Shown: positions 52,701 to 62,340, counted from the stretch's first letter. The stretch is DNA of 64,000 nucleotides from Herpetosiphon geysericola (GCF_001306135.1 NZ_LGKP01000021.1:186001-250000), one strand, 5' to 3'. Numbers and translations: made by a program. Notes: generated by a model not told the origin, from the letters alone.

Positions 52701-54536
52701 CTATTGCATAATCTTATTGCTGGGCGTAAGCCGATAGAGCGTAAAAATGTGCGAGATACCTTTGAGATTATGGGTAAATTGCTCGCTCAACACATCGTTT
52801 TGGCTGAGCATGGAGCGCACTCCCGATGATTCCATCACATCGGCAGTTAAAATTACATCATCGCCAACGCTTAGACCTTGGGCGCGTGCCGCAGCGTTGA
52901 CGGTTGTGCCAAAATAATCGAGCACTTCGTTGGCATTAACCGCAATGCAGGTGCCTGTATGCAAGCCAATCTTAATCACAATTGGCGGGCGATCAGGCCG
53001 CGCTTGATTGGCCTGTTGCATATTCTGGTGAATCGCCAAGGCTGCGGCAACTCCATCGGCGGGATTCGCAAACACCGCCATTACTGCATCGCCAATCGTT
53101 TTGACAATCGAACCATTATGCTGCTCGATTGCCTGAAACAGCACGCTAAAATGGTCGCGCACCATCGCATAGGCCAGCGAATCGCCATGTTCTTCATACA
53201 TCGGGGTTGAATTTTTAATATCGCTGAATAAAATTGTTAGATTTTTAATTCCCAAGCCCAAGCCAGGAGCCAACACTTCCGACGAAAATAATGAGCGAAA
53301 TTCTGCCAAAGTCGAAACCAACGAAGCGCTGACCCGCCCAAAACCCCAAGCATCATGCTCGATGATCAGCAATTGCTCGTGTTCAGTTGCGTTATGCAGG
53401 CACAAAACAACAGCTTCAGTTGCCAAACGCAGCGTGGTTTGGTCGGGGCCGTTGCTAGTGAGCTTGATTTGGGCACTGGTTGCGCCAGTAGGCTGGGCCT
53501 GAATCGTGCAGCGTTGCTCAATCCCCAACATGCGCATACGATAGCCGCCAGCCCCAAGCCGCACCGTGACCTCGCGCTGTTCGTTGGGCTTAAGCCGCGC
53601 TTGGGCCACAATATGCTCATTCAAGGCAGGCGAGCCAAGCGCACAGAAGGTTGTGCCGCTGGCGCTGCGCACTTTGGGGCTAACTGAAAAACGCAATTCA
53701 ACATACTCATCAAAATTCACATCGTAGTTAATATTGCAGACTTCGCAGTGAGCGCTCGCAGTGAGATCGCGTAAGTGCGGCGTGGGTTCGCGGGCTACGC
53801 GACAATTGGGGCACAACACATCCCAATTCATATCGAGCAAGCCCGTCCAAGTGGCATATAAAAAGACCCGCAGCACACTCAAGCGTTCAGCGCCCCAAGC
53901 ATCAGCCAAGACAAATGGCCGCATAGTTGCTACATCTTCATCGCGTTGGGTTTGAATTAATTGAAACAAGCGATCGATTAATTGCTGATCGCAGGGCAAA
54001 TCGCGCATGCGGTTGCGCAATTCTTGCAAAACCGTGCGATTGACTCGAACTTTACGGGCTGGAGGAAAATAATTGCTGGCATTGGGCTTTTTGGCGACTG
54101 AACGAAAAAAAGCTGCTTGGCCAACGATCATCTGGGTGGCAATAAACCAACCGATTGGATAGCCCAATAGATTTTTTGGAAAAACTTGGACAAAGGTTTC
54201 GACTTCAGTGCTAATTGAGGTATGTGGCCTGAGAATCGTGCCGCCGATCAAGCGATCGAGGGGTGGGAAACGCTCAAAAACCCGTTCGACCCAAAGCTGC
54301 TGTTGATAGACCCATTCAAACGGATACTCGACCCATTGGACTGGCAGGCCATATTGACGGGCATTCCCGACCATCTCGCGCACCCCATCGCTACGGGTGC
54401 GTTCGCTATAGGTGATGGGGGGCAAGCCAACAGCGTGATTAATTTGGCTGGTTTGGGCGGCAATTTCCCAAACATCAGCCAATGGTAGCGGCACAATGGT
54501 CGATTGATCTAGGCGAAACGGCTTAAGCGCCATCAT
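52701..54536 (-). CDS. Class III adenylate/guanylate cyclase with SRPBCC-like and zinc-ribbon N-terminal region
   Basis: 611 residues. The N-terminal 150 residues resemble a START/SRPBCC lipid- or ligand-binding domain (the DUF5939-type layout, from memory). A middle zinc ribbon has CPNC and CEVC. The C-terminal cyclase domain starts at NLTILFSDIKNSTPMYEEHGD with the metal Asp, followed by GDAVMAVF with the second Asp, and IGLHTGTCIAVNAN. It makes cAMP or cGMP. The RBS GGGAGGG lies in the end of the upstream gene, so translation begins at 54536 or 54533 and is coupled to it. Confidence 0.85.
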   Translation of the reverse strand: MMALKPFRLDQSTIVPLPLADVWEIAAQTSQINHAVGLPPITYSERTRSDGVREMVGNARQYGLPVQWVEYPFEWVYQQQLWVERVFERFPPLDRLIGGTILRPHTSISTEVETFVQVFPKNLLGYPIGWFIATQMIVGQAAFFRSVAKKPNASNYFPPARKVRVNRTVLQELRNRMRDLPCDQQLIDRLFQLIQTQRDEDVATMRPFVLADAWGAERLSVLRVFLYATWTGLLDMNWDVLCPNCRVAREPTPHLRDLTASAHCEVCNINYDVNFDEYVELRFSVSPKVRSASGTTFCALGSPALNEHIVAQARLKPNEQREVTVRLGAGGYRMRMLGIEQRCTIQAQPTGATSAQIKLTSNGPDQTTLRLATEAVVLCLHNATEHEQLLIIEHDAWGFGRVSASLVSTLAEFRSLFSSEVLAPGLGLGIKNLTILFSDIKNSTPMYEEHGDSLAYAMVRDHFSVLFQAIEQHNGSIVKTIGDAVMAVFANPADGVAAALAIHQNMQQANQARPDRPPIVIKIGLHTGTCIAVNANEVLDYFGTTVNAAARAQGLSVGDDVILTADVMESSGVRSMLSQNDVLSEQFTHNLKGISHIFTLYRLTPSNKIMQ

Positions 54537-54544
54537 GCCCTCCC

Positions 54545-55231
54545 TTAGAGCCGATTTGGGTCGATCCTCGCCGCATACGCTGGCACGGTGTGTACACCAC
54601 GCACCAATAAGCTATTGCCATGAATCCCAATCACCAAATAAATTGGTCCAAAGCGAGCCTGCAAATCATCGGGATCAAAGGCAAGTTCATCGACATCTTC
54701 CGATTGCATCCATTGCTGACCAAAAGCGCGCCACGCCACATCGGTCACTGGCGTTTCATCGACGCTTTCTAAGCCAGCCAAATCAAACAGCATATAGCTT
54801 TTGAAGCGTTTTTCTTCGCGCTCAAACATCGCATGCACTTCGTGAGCTTGAATCAAGCACAACGAGCGTTCACGGCGTTCGAACACAGCAGCTGGATCTT
54901 GGTCAAGATGATCGGGTAGAAATTTGGCGTAGCGCTCAGGCGTAATATGTCGCAGCAAGCTTTTGCTACTTGCAGCAGTAATCGCCCATTGCTCAACAAA
55001 CGGCGGTTGTGGATGTGGCTCGAGGCCTTCCCAACGCACCACATCACCAGGCTTAATCAACGAACCATCAGCAAACGTAATATCACTGAGTTGCAGCGGG
55101 CCATCAGCACGCACAATATCGAGCCACACCCGACCAGTGATGGGATGGGCTTCGGTGCTCATACCTGCGAGGGCCACGCCTTTTTTCACCCGTGATACTG
55201 CCAAAACCAGCAAATCTATTGGTTGCGCCAT
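54545..55231 (-). CDS. Conserved hypothetical protein, possible dual OB-fold
   Basis: 228 residues with no membrane helix. Beta-rich N-terminus (IDLLVLAVSRVKKGVALAGM) and PGDVVRWEGLEPHPQPPFVEQW are reminiscent of dual-OB proteins, which is a weak memory match only. It ends eight bases before the cyclase start and probably supplies its ribosome site, so the two proteins may work together. The ATG at 55231 is used; a TTG seven codons upstream is possible. Confidence 0.55.
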   Translation of the reverse strand: MAQPIDLLVLAVSRVKKGVALAGMSTEAHPITGRVWLDIVRADGPLQLSDITFADGSLIKPGDVVRWEGLEPHPQPPFVEQWAITAASSKSLLRHITPERYAKFLPDHLDQDPAAVFERRERSLCLIQAHEVHAMFEREEKRFKSYMLFDLAGLESVDETPVTDVAWRAFGQQWMQSEDVDELAFDPDDLQARFGPIYLVIGIHGNSLLVRGVHTVPAYAARIDPNRL

Positions 55232-55342
55232 AACGTTTAAACCATTGTCCAATGAGTGAATCTTGCACCATTATGGTGAAATCTTGAGCCATTGTCAATT
55301 TGGCTTGGGCGCAGGCCAGCACTATCAAAAGGCATCAGGCAC

Positions 55343-55774
55343 CTACTTTTCTAACAGTTGGCGAAACTCGCGTGAACGTTCCCAAGCTTGAGGATCACTT
55401 TTCGACAAGAGAGTGCAAATAACCCGTTTTTGATCGCGATTGAGTGAATCGGCTCCGGTAGCGACTGCGCGCAACGATAAATCGGCATCAGCGCCCGGCC
55501 CGCTTAGATAATCTTCGAGAAACGAGTTTGGTTGTTGGGGCAGGTAGTATTGCAGTTTAAAGGTTTGGAGAGCCTGAAAAATGTCGGTAATCACATGGGT
55601 AAATTGAATCGCAAAGACGGCGGCACCACGCGGCGCAGCAATTTCACGATATTTGCCAACCACAAGCGGAGGTGAGGTTTCGCTAAACATAAATTCATCA
55701 TAGGCTTCAACCATCACACCTGATTCGCTGAATAAGAGCGTTGCCCGTACCACTGTTTTACGCCAGAGCCGCAT
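55343..55774 (-). CDS. Conserved hypothetical protein
   Basis: 143 residues. It starts MRLWRKTVVRATLLFSESGV and has an EAYDEFMFSETSPPLVVGKY segment; no motif is recognised. GGAGGATTGT precedes the ATG at 55774. It lies between PucR and the cyclase pair on the same strand, with about 90 bases after PucR's hairpin. Confidence 0.55.
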   Translation of the reverse strand: MRLWRKTVVRATLLFSESGVMVEAYDEFMFSETSPPLVVGKYREIAAPRGAAVFAIQFTHVITDIFQALQTFKLQYYLPQQPNSFLEDYLSGPGADADLSLRAVATGADSLNRDQKRVICTLLSKSDPQAWERSREFRQLLEK

Positions 55775-55815
55775 ACAATCCTCCGAACAATCGTGTGTCG
55801 AGTACAACAATGTTG

Positions 55816-55838
55816 GACGCTATCGCCACGATAGCGTC
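55816..55838 (-). terminator. Hairpin after the PucR gene
   Basis: GACGCTATCG (55816-55825) pairs perfectly with CGATAGCGTC (55829-55838) over a 3-base loop, 24 bases past the PucR stop. No T-run follows. Confidence 0.5.
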
Positions 55839-55861
55839 TGCTCCTTCGATTGTCCTCTATT

Positions 55862-57295
55862 CTACGCCTTTTTTAGATCAGGCTTTTGGCTCTGATAGAT
55901 CCGATGCAAGGCCAAGCCCAACTGGAGCGCCAGCCGATCTGGGGCGCGGTCGAGATGATGCGATGCAATATTTTCGATGCGACCAAGCCGATAGAGTAGG
56001 GTATTGCGGTGAATATGCAAAGCTGCTGCTGCCTGGCTATGGTTGCCAAGATAGGCAAAAAACATTTGCAGGGTATACAGCAAATCGCCATCTTGTTTGG
56101 CATCGTGAGCAGCTAGTGGGCCAATCGTCCGATCATAAAACATTCTAGCACGAGCAGAGTCTGCCACGCTCAGTAGTAGCCGATAAACGCCCAATTCGGC
56201 GCCACCTGCCAGCACCCCAGCGCCTAAAAGCTCACGACCAAGCCGTAATGCGCCAATTGCTTCGGCCCAAGCCCCCGACCAAGCGCCATTTTCCGAGGCG
56301 ATGCCAAAGCCGCCATCAAGCACCCAACTTGCTTCGTGCAAAGCAGTATGCACCTCGCGCAAGCGTTGTTCTGGGTTGTCGAGGCTATCGATCGGCATGG
56401 CCAACACAATCACGCCATCGTGATCGGCAATAAAGGCTGGGTAGCGCAATCGGTCGCAAGCCCGGCGTACCGCCGCCATAACCCGCTCAATTTGCGCAAC
56501 ATCTTGAGGCCGTAACGCAGCCAAGGCATAGGCCGAATCGAGCAAAATGCCCTGTTCAGCAGCGCGGCGTTGGCCAGGCAGATCCAAAGGAATGCCAGCG
56601 AGCAAGGCTTCAAGCACACTGCCGCGCAACCGATCCTCGGTGGCTTCAATGGCCCGTTCTTTATCGAGCAATAATGATAAGGCAGCAGAGCCTTGTTCCA
56701 GTGCGCCAGCATCCCAAGGATGGCTGCCAATACTGCCAAGAAAGCCAACCCGATGGCCATCAAGGAGCACTGGCACGGTGGTCGGCATGCCAGCATCTGC
56801 AGGAAAAACCACACTATGCCCAGTCCAAAGCTCAAGCATACGCAACAGCGGAGTTCGGCCCTCATTCAGGCCATTCATGGTCAAGGCACTATACAATTGC
56901 GCGGCGCGGCGCTCGTATTGGGCTTCGGGGTCGGAGAGCAAGCGTTCACTTTCGCGTTGCACCATGCGCAAATCGGCGTTATGCGGCAATTCAAACAAGG
57001 TGATGTTGGCAATCTCCGCTGCTGCCACAGCCCGCTCATCGACCATTCCGGTGAGGCCTACAGCTAAAACTGAAGTCCCATGCAAACGCTCAATCAAGCG
57101 GGCTAACGAAAGGCGCAACGAATCTAGGACGGTTGTACTCACCAGCACAACTTCCGAGCCAGCAAGATCAGGCAGTGCAGGCTGGGTTGGGCGGGCCAGC
57201 ACAACCGCACGGACTGCAAGAGTGTTGGCCTCGCCAGCCCGTAGGCTAGTTGTCGGCGGTAAGGCCAGCCGCCAAATTTCATAGAGGGTTGCCAC
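55862..57295 (-). CDS. PucR/CdaR-family transcriptional regulator
   Basis: 477 residues. The N-terminal purine-catabolism-type region (MATLYEIWRLALPPTTSLRA) has an amidated GDE-like middle part, and the C-terminal PucR helix-turn-helix reads YLGNHSQAAAALHIHRNTLLYRLGRIE, followed by DRLALQLGLALH. This HTH is typical of regulators of purine, amino-acid or carbohydrate catabolism. No target pathway is adjacent, so the regulon is unknown. It is the first of several minus-strand genes, with ssb and its terminator upstream. Confidence 0.85.
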   Translation of the reverse strand: MATLYEIWRLALPPTTSLRAGEANTLAVRAVVLARPTQPALPDLAGSEVVLVSTTVLDSLRLSLARLIERLHGTSVLAVGLTGMVDERAVAAAEIANITLFELPHNADLRMVQRESERLLSDPEAQYERRAAQLYSALTMNGLNEGRTPLLRMLELWTGHSVVFPADAGMPTTVPVLLDGHRVGFLGSIGSHPWDAGALEQGSAALSLLLDKERAIEATEDRLRGSVLEALLAGIPLDLPGQRRAAEQGILLDSAYALAALRPQDVAQIERVMAAVRRACDRLRYPAFIADHDGVIVLAMPIDSLDNPEQRLREVHTALHEASWVLDGGFGIASENGAWSGAWAEAIGALRLGRELLGAGVLAGGAELGVYRLLLSVADSARARMFYDRTIGPLAAHDAKQDGDLLYTLQMFFAYLGNHSQAAAALHIHRNTLLYRLGRIENIASHHLDRAPDRLALQLGLALHRIYQSQKPDLKKA

Positions 57296-57462
57296 AGTCG
57301 ATACCTAAACTTGGCGACGATTCGGTTAAAAATCGTCTCACTAGCAATTTGCACAATCTCATGCTGAATTATGGCATAGTGTGGCAACTCATGCAAGCGC
57401 TAGCATAGCTGTCAATTGTTAAATATGTGAATAGCATTGTGCAGATTGTATAGAGCTTAAAC

Positions 57463-57495
57463 AAACACCACCATTCGTTGTGAATGATGGTGTTT
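57463..57495 (-). terminator. Terminator of ssb
   Basis: AAACACCACCATTC (57463-57476) pairs with GAATGATGGTGTTT (57482-57495), one mismatch. On the minus strand GTTT follows. It lies 23 bases past the ssb stop. Confidence 0.7.
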
Positions 57496-57517
57496 GCGGT
57501 TATAGCCTACAAGCGAT

Positions 57518-58102
57518 TTAGAATGGCAAATCGTCTTCGTCGGTGACAACTGGCTTGCGTGATGCTGGCCGAGTTTGGGTTGCGGCTGGGGCAGCGCTAC
57601 GAGCAGGAGCTTTGGCTGGGCTACTCGTGCCATTGCTATTACCACCATTGCCGTTGGTGCGCGCTGGTTGCGCCGGACGGGCTGCTTGGCGCGCAACAGG
57701 AGCTGGCTCAGGAGTGCTCGCCCATTCTTCTTCTGGGTCTTCGGCGTTATAAGCAACACCCTCGCGACGGCCATCGAGAATAATCATATCGTTGGCAACG
57801 ATTTCGGTTTTGTAGCGAGTCTGACCGCTTTGTTCTTCAACCCATGAGCGAGTTTGCGAACGGCCTTCGACATAGACCCGCGTGCCTTTATTCAAATATT
57901 GGTTACAGATTTCGGCAAGTTTGTTCCAAGCCACAATTGAAAACCATTCGGTATCTTCGCGTTGTTCGCCCTCGGCGGTTTTCCAAGTGCGGTTTGAGGC
58001 AACCCGAAAGGTTGTAACAGCGGTACCTTGGGGGGTAAAACGCATTTCAGGGTCTGCACCCAAGCGTCCGGTCAATTGAACTTTGTTTAAATCCTTGGCC
58101 AT
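57518..58102 (-). CDS. ssb: Single-stranded DNA-binding protein
   Basis: 194 residues. The OB fold begins MAKDLNKVQLTGRLGADPEM and has VTTFRVASNRTWK, DTEWFSIVAWNKLAEICNQYLNKG and VYVEGRSQTRSW. A flexible Ala/Pro/Asn-rich linker leads to the acidic tip VTDEDDLPF that recruits replication and repair proteins. GGAGGATCTACC precedes the ATG at 58102. The hypothetical gene 48 bases upstream is likely co-transcribed. Confidence 0.96.
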   Translation of the reverse strand: MAKDLNKVQLTGRLGADPEMRFTPQGTAVTTFRVASNRTWKTAEGEQREDTEWFSIVAWNKLAEICNQYLNKGTRVYVEGRSQTRSWVEEQSGQTRYKTEIVANDMIILDGRREGVAYNAEDPEEEWASTPEPAPVARQAARPAQPARTNGNGGNSNGTSSPAKAPARSAAPAATQTRPASRKPVVTDEDDLPF

Positions 58103-58150
58103 TGTGGTAGATCCTCCGTTTTAACGTAAAAACTCGTTATATATTGATGC

Positions 58151-58729
58151 TCAAGCAGCAGTGCTGTGAGCAGGAATATCTTTGCGGCGTTGTTCTTGGC
58201 GCTCGCGTTGCAGATTTTTGCGGTAGCTTTCGAGCTGGGCTTGATGCTGCTGCAAAAAATCGCGAATTTCGAGACAGATGCCTAGCCAATCGTCGGCGGG
58301 AAAGCGCATTGCCAGTTGGGTTGTTGGCTTTCCATCAGGGGCAATCCCACCAGTGGCGGTTTGTTTGCCAGGCCCGATTGTAATCGATAAGCGTATTGGA
58401 AAGCGCGCAAACTTTTGATCGGCCCCAGGATCGCATTCGACTTTGAACAAACGACTTTCGATGCCATCGTCGCGAACTGAGCCACCAAATACCTCAAGCT
58501 TCCAACTAGGCTCAAATGCCTTGCCAGTTAAGGTATGGTGCACCAACAATTTGCAACGCAAAATCGGCAAGTAGGCATTCGCCCGATCAAGGTGCACCCG
58601 CCGAGTGCGATCGTAGCTCACAACTTCCCATTCAAGCCGTTCGATGCCCATAGCATCGTAGACATTGCAAAAATTTTTGTTGGTGGTGTATTCGACTAAG
58701 GCATATTTTAGCTGTTGTCTTGCTTGCAT
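58151..58729 (-). CDS. Conserved hypothetical protein upstream of ssb
   Basis: 192 residues. It starts MQARQQLKYALVEYTTNKNF; the middle is beta-rich (LPILRCKLLVHHTLTGKAFEP), with a C-terminal coiled region LESYRKNLQRERQEQRRKDI that is highly charged. No family is recognised. GGGGA lies before the ATG at 58729, preferred to an earlier start inside the spacer. Its position before ssb suggests a link to DNA metabolism, but that is only context. Confidence 0.6.
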   Translation of the reverse strand: MQARQQLKYALVEYTTNKNFCNVYDAMGIERLEWEVVSYDRTRRVHLDRANAYLPILRCKLLVHHTLTGKAFEPSWKLEVFGGSVRDDGIESRLFKVECDPGADQKFARFPIRLSITIGPGKQTATGGIAPDGKPTTQLAMRFPADDWLGICLEIRDFLQQHQAQLESYRKNLQRERQEQRRKDIPAHSTAA

Positions 58730-59169
58730 ACTCGGTTCCCCATTCGTAAGATATCGTTCATAAACCCTGTAGTACATTTGTTCTAAACAGCATAGCATAG
58801 CCTACGCAGATGTCAAGCATTTACCTGGTAAGGTTTGCCGACCCCCAAAAGCACTAGTTCAAGCTATGACAAGCGGTAGAAAAGGATGAAGGATGAAACG
58901 AAATAGGCTGAGTGAGAAGCTATTGGCTATCGGAAGATGCTAGCCTCATAATCTTTCAGCCTAATGCCAAAAGCCTATAGCCCTAATCAAAAACTCCTAT
59001 TTGCATATTTGGCCGATGCCTGAATCACGCCAAGTTGCTATCGAACGAAACAGCTACCCTTTGTGTACTTCGTGCATAAATAATTTGCATATTTTAGCCA
59101 ACTCGTCTACGCTTGCAGCCTTGAAATGCAATTTAGCCATAGACGATCTTCGATGGTCTATCTCAAACA
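58730..59169. other. Spacer between the ssb unit and the GT39 gene
   Basis: This is 440 bases between divergent genes. It has GGATGAAGGATGAAACG and GCTATTGGCTATCGG phrases and a CTTTGTGTACTTCGTGC phrase. I see no coding region and no RNA. TAGACGATC...ATGGTCTA just before 59170 is a weak palindrome, and the GT39 start lacks a clear ribosome site. Confidence 0.5.
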
Positions 59170-61371
59170 ATGAAACGATATACTCTGCATACGATCATCA
59201 TTTTGCTGGCAGCCCTTGGTTTACGCCTCGCAAGCTGGTGGCTGCTGCCCTATAAAGATTGGATTAGCGACGAAGGCGAATACTGGGGCGCGGCAATTTG
59301 GCTAGCTCAAGGGCGCGAATTTCAGTTTTTCGATGGCTGGATCTGGACGCGACCACCGCTTTATATTAGCTTTTTGGCGGCGCATATTAAACTCTTCGGC
59401 AATAGTGCGCTCTGGGCACCACGGCTTAGCCAAGCTTTGTTGAGTGTGCTGAGCGTTTGGCTGACCATGCGCATCGCCAAACTCCTAGCCCCAGCTGAAC
59501 AGCAAGAACGAGTGAGCCTAATTGCTGGCTGGCTAATGGCGCTCGGCTATTCGTTTGCAGCATTTAGCTATTTTATGCTTTCAGAAACCCTGTTTTTGAG
59601 TATCTTTTTGGCTGCTAATCTGTTCCTGTTGCGCTGGGCCAGCACCCGTCATTGGCGCGATTTGCTGTTGGCGGGGGTTGGTTTTGGCTTAGCGGCCCTC
59701 ACCAGGGCAATTATTTTAACTTGGCTGCCACTGCCAGCACTGTGGATTGCTTGGCAAATGTGGAGCGACCAACGCCCACGTTGGCAAGCCACAATAAAAC
59801 CTGTGCTTGGCTTTACGCTCAGCGTTTGTCTGATTGTCTTGCCATGGACGGCTTTTGCAACCAGCCGTTGGAGCAACGGCGATGGCTTAATTTTGATCGA
59901 TACGACTGGGGGCTATAATTTTGCCCTCGGTGCCCAAATTGCCACGCCAGAAGGCCGCAATGGCACGCGCCTCGCCGAAATTTTATGTGGCGGCAATGGT
60001 TTAGTTTGCCAAGGCTCGCAGGCCGCCCGCCAAAATCAGGCTTACGCTCAAGGCTTTGAATGGTTGGGCGAATATCCACAACGCTTTATCAGCAAAACGG
60101 CGCTCGAATTATTGGATATTTTGCAGGTACGTTTTGATAGCGCCGAACACCTGACCGATGGCTATGTTGATGGCCGCGTGCCAGTGCCACATCTGCTTGG
60201 TTTGTTGCTCGACGATACGGTGTATGTTGTGATTGTTGGCTTGGCGGTGCTTGGTTTGTGGCGCAAACAGGCTGGCGCTGGCAAGGGCTTGGTGCTTGGC
60301 TGGCTTGGCTATAACATTATTGTTGGCTCGTTAATTTTTGCGATTGCTCGTTTTCGCCAACCACTGCTGCCGTTCATCATGATTTATGCTGCTTGTGGCG
60401 TGGTGCAATGGTCGCAGGATTGGGCCAGCATTCGCCAAAAGCGCTATGCGTGGGCCAGTACAGGTTTGATCTGGCTCATCGTATTGCCATCGTATCTCTA
60501 TTTGCCCGAAGCGGTGGGTGTGCGCAGCGTTTGGCAAGATGTGCGTTTGGGCTTTGCTGGCGTTCAACAAGCCAACCAATGCCAAGAAATTCGCGGTTTA
60601 TTGCAAGCTGGCGATTTAGCAGCAGCGCGAAGATTGCACGACCAGGTTGATGCAGAAGGGCGCAGCGAAAACACCAGCATCAGCGCCTATACCGGACGAC
60701 GCTGTTTGGCCTTAATCAATGGTCAATTGCTCGAAGCAGAGGGCAAACCAGCGGCAGCTTTGGCATTCTACCAACAGGCAAATCCCAAAAACAACCCCAT
60801 TCAATCGGCGCGCATTTTGATGCTTGAAGGCAATTTATTGCAACGTCAAGGCCAAATTGCCCAAGCGCTAGCCCGCTTCAACTTCCGCGATGTCGAAATT
60901 ATCAACGATTTGGATTGGGCTTGGGACTATTTGACCGTCGTGCCGACCACAACAATCGATCTTGGCAGCGGCTTGGATTATGGCTATGTGCGCGGGTTTT
61001 ATCAAAGCGAGCACAATCAGCCAGATTTTCGCTGGAGCAGCCAAGCCTCAGCGTTGCGCTTGCCGCAAGCAGCAACTGGCCAAGCCCAAACTTTGCGCCT
61101 GCACCTCAATGGCTTCACCAACGATTGGCAGCCAACGCGGATCAGCGTCAGCTTGAATGGCCAGTTGATCGACAACTATCAACTTAGCCCAGCTTGGCAG
61201 TGGCTGGAAATTCCGTTGCCAGCCCAGCCCCAAGGCAGCGATTTGCTGCTTGAATTTACCAGCAGCACCTTTGTCAGCGGCCCCGAAGATTTAGCGACGC
61301 GGGTTAGTTCACGGGCTTCAGATCCCTTGCGCCTACTTGGCTTTCAGCTTGATCGAGTCGAGATTAAATAG
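59170..61371 (+). CDS. Polytopic GT39/ArnT-type glycosyltransferase with large C-terminal domain
   Basis: 733 residues. The N-terminal 450 residues hold about eleven helices, with the GT-C hallmark SDEGEYWGAA (DE) in the first outer loop. From about 470 on, a soluble region contains a helical part with repeats like AARRLHDQVD and GKPAAALAFYQQAN, TPR-like, then a beta-rich end (LHLNGFTNDWQPTRISVSLNG) that resembles a carbohydrate-binding domain. The enzyme would move a sugar from a lipid carrier onto a protein or lipid outside the membrane. Confidence 0.82.
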   Translation: MKRYTLHTIIILLAALGLRLASWWLLPYKDWISDEGEYWGAAIWLAQGREFQFFDGWIWTRPPLYISFLAAHIKLFGNSALWAPRLSQALLSVLSVWLTMRIAKLLAPAEQQERVSLIAGWLMALGYSFAAFSYFMLSETLFLSIFLAANLFLLRWASTRHWRDLLLAGVGFGLAALTRAIILTWLPLPALWIAWQMWSDQRPRWQATIKPVLGFTLSVCLIVLPWTAFATSRWSNGDGLILIDTTGGYNFALGAQIATPEGRNGTRLAEILCGGNGLVCQGSQAARQNQAYAQGFEWLGEYPQRFISKTALELLDILQVRFDSAEHLTDGYVDGRVPVPHLLGLLLDDTVYVVIVGLAVLGLWRKQAGAGKGLVLGWLGYNIIVGSLIFAIARFRQPLLPFIMIYAACGVVQWSQDWASIRQKRYAWASTGLIWLIVLPSYLYLPEAVGVRSVWQDVRLGFAGVQQANQCQEIRGLLQAGDLAAARRLHDQVDAEGRSENTSISAYTGRRCLALINGQLLEAEGKPAAALAFYQQANPKNNPIQSARILMLEGNLLQRQGQIAQALARFNFRDVEIINDLDWAWDYLTVVPTTTIDLGSGLDYGYVRGFYQSEHNQPDFRWSSQASALRLPQAATGQAQTLRLHLNGFTNDWQPTRISVSLNGQLIDNYQLSPAWQWLEIPLPAQPQGSDLLLEFTSSTFVSGPEDLATRVSSRASDPLRLLGFQLDRVEIK

Positions 61372-61716
61372 AAGGATGAAGGGCTAGGGTTCAGAGATCA
61401 GGCTGTAGATTTGGGGCTAGCACGAGGCGGTTGGCATAGACAAGCCACCCTGACAAACGACCCCTCGCATCGCAACCACGAAGAACGCGAAGAGCGCGAA
61501 GATTGCAAAACGCAACAAGTTTGGGGTTACTGAATCAACCATAACAATCCAAAACACAAATATGAGGGGTGCAGGGGATGAAAACCCCTGCGTCTCCCGC
61601 CTTGAGGCGGGACGGAAGGGTGGTGAAACGAGGGATAAGGCATAAGGCATGAGGCCTGCTGCTGGCCAATGATTGGTTTAAACCTACCCAAGCACCAAGC
61701 GATGCTTGATTAACAT
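61372..61716. other. Repeat-phrase spacer between GT39 and ndk genes
   Basis: The spacer separates convergent genes. It contains GGGATGAAGGGCTAGGGTTC-like text, CACGAAGAACGCGAAGAGCG and a reversed double-hairpin repeat (61541-61634), then GGGATAAGGCATAAGGCATG. No gene is seen. Confidence 0.6.
61541..61634 (-). repeat. Double-hairpin dispersed repeat, copy 6
   Basis: On the minus strand CCCGCC-TCAA-GGCGGG, then GCAGGGG-TTTTCAT-CCCCTGC. The second stem is one pair shorter than in the other copies on both sides, again a matched change. The tail reads TTTTGGATTGTTATGG. Confidence 0.85.
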
Positions 61717-61750
61717 AAAAAAACCTTGGGATGCCGAAACATCCCAAGGT
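61717..61750 (-). terminator. Intrinsic terminator of ndk
   Basis: On the minus strand ACCTTGGGATG (61750-61740), loop, CATCCCAAGGT (61733-61723), then a run of T. Confidence 0.9.
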
Positions 61751-61767
61751 CAATCAACCCAATCAGA

Positions 61768-62217
61768 TTACTCGGTAATCCATTGATCGACTGAGCGTTC
61801 TGAGCGAATCAATTCTTCGCTGTTGAAGAACAGCGCCACTTCGTTTTCGCCATTTTCAGGTGAATCTGAGGCGTGGATCAAGTTGCGCCCGATGTTTACG
61901 CCAAAATCGCCGCGGATGGTGCCAGGAGCAGCCTTAACGGGATTGGTTGCGCCAACGGTTGAGCGCACAATTTCGATCACATCTTTGCCTTCAACAGCCA
62001 CAATCAGCACTGGGCCTGAGGTAATGTACGAAACCAAGCCAGCGAAGAAAGGCTTGCCTTCATGAACGCCATAGTGCTTGTGAGCCAAATCGCCACTAAT
62101 TTGCGACAACTTGATGCCGATGAATTTCAAGCCGCGAGCTTCCAAACGGGTTAAAATTGGGCCAATCAAGCCACGTTGAACTGCATCAGGCTTTAAGATG
62201 ATCAATGACTTTTCCAC
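61768..62217 (-). CDS. ndk: Nucleoside diphosphate kinase
   Basis: 149 residues, full length. It starts MEKSLIILKPDAVQRGLIG, has the active His in NLIHASDSPENGENE, and contains GATNPVKAAPGTIRGDFG. It balances NTP and dNTP pools by phosphate exchange. A stop-to-terminator distance of 17 bases indicates a single-gene transcript. Confidence 0.97.
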   Translation of the reverse strand: MEKSLIILKPDAVQRGLIGPILTRLEARGLKFIGIKLSQISGDLAHKHYGVHEGKPFFAGLVSYITSGPVLIVAVEGKDVIEIVRSTVGATNPVKAAPGTIRGDFGVNIGRNLIHASDSPENGENEVALFFNSEELIRSERSVDQWITE

Positions 62218-62306
62218 AGGGAAATGCCTCCATTATGCATTATTAATCAAAAAAATAGGGATCGTTGATCCGATCGTGGGCATTGTAGCATACTTGCAGC
62301 GAGGCA

Positions 62307-62340
62307 TAAAAAAGCGAGCCACCAGCTACGGTGACTCGCT
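62307..62340 (-). terminator. Intrinsic terminator of the roadblock gene
   Basis: On the minus strand AGCGAGTCACC, loop, GGTGGCTCGCT, then six T. One A-C mismatch lies in the stem. Confidence 0.85.
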
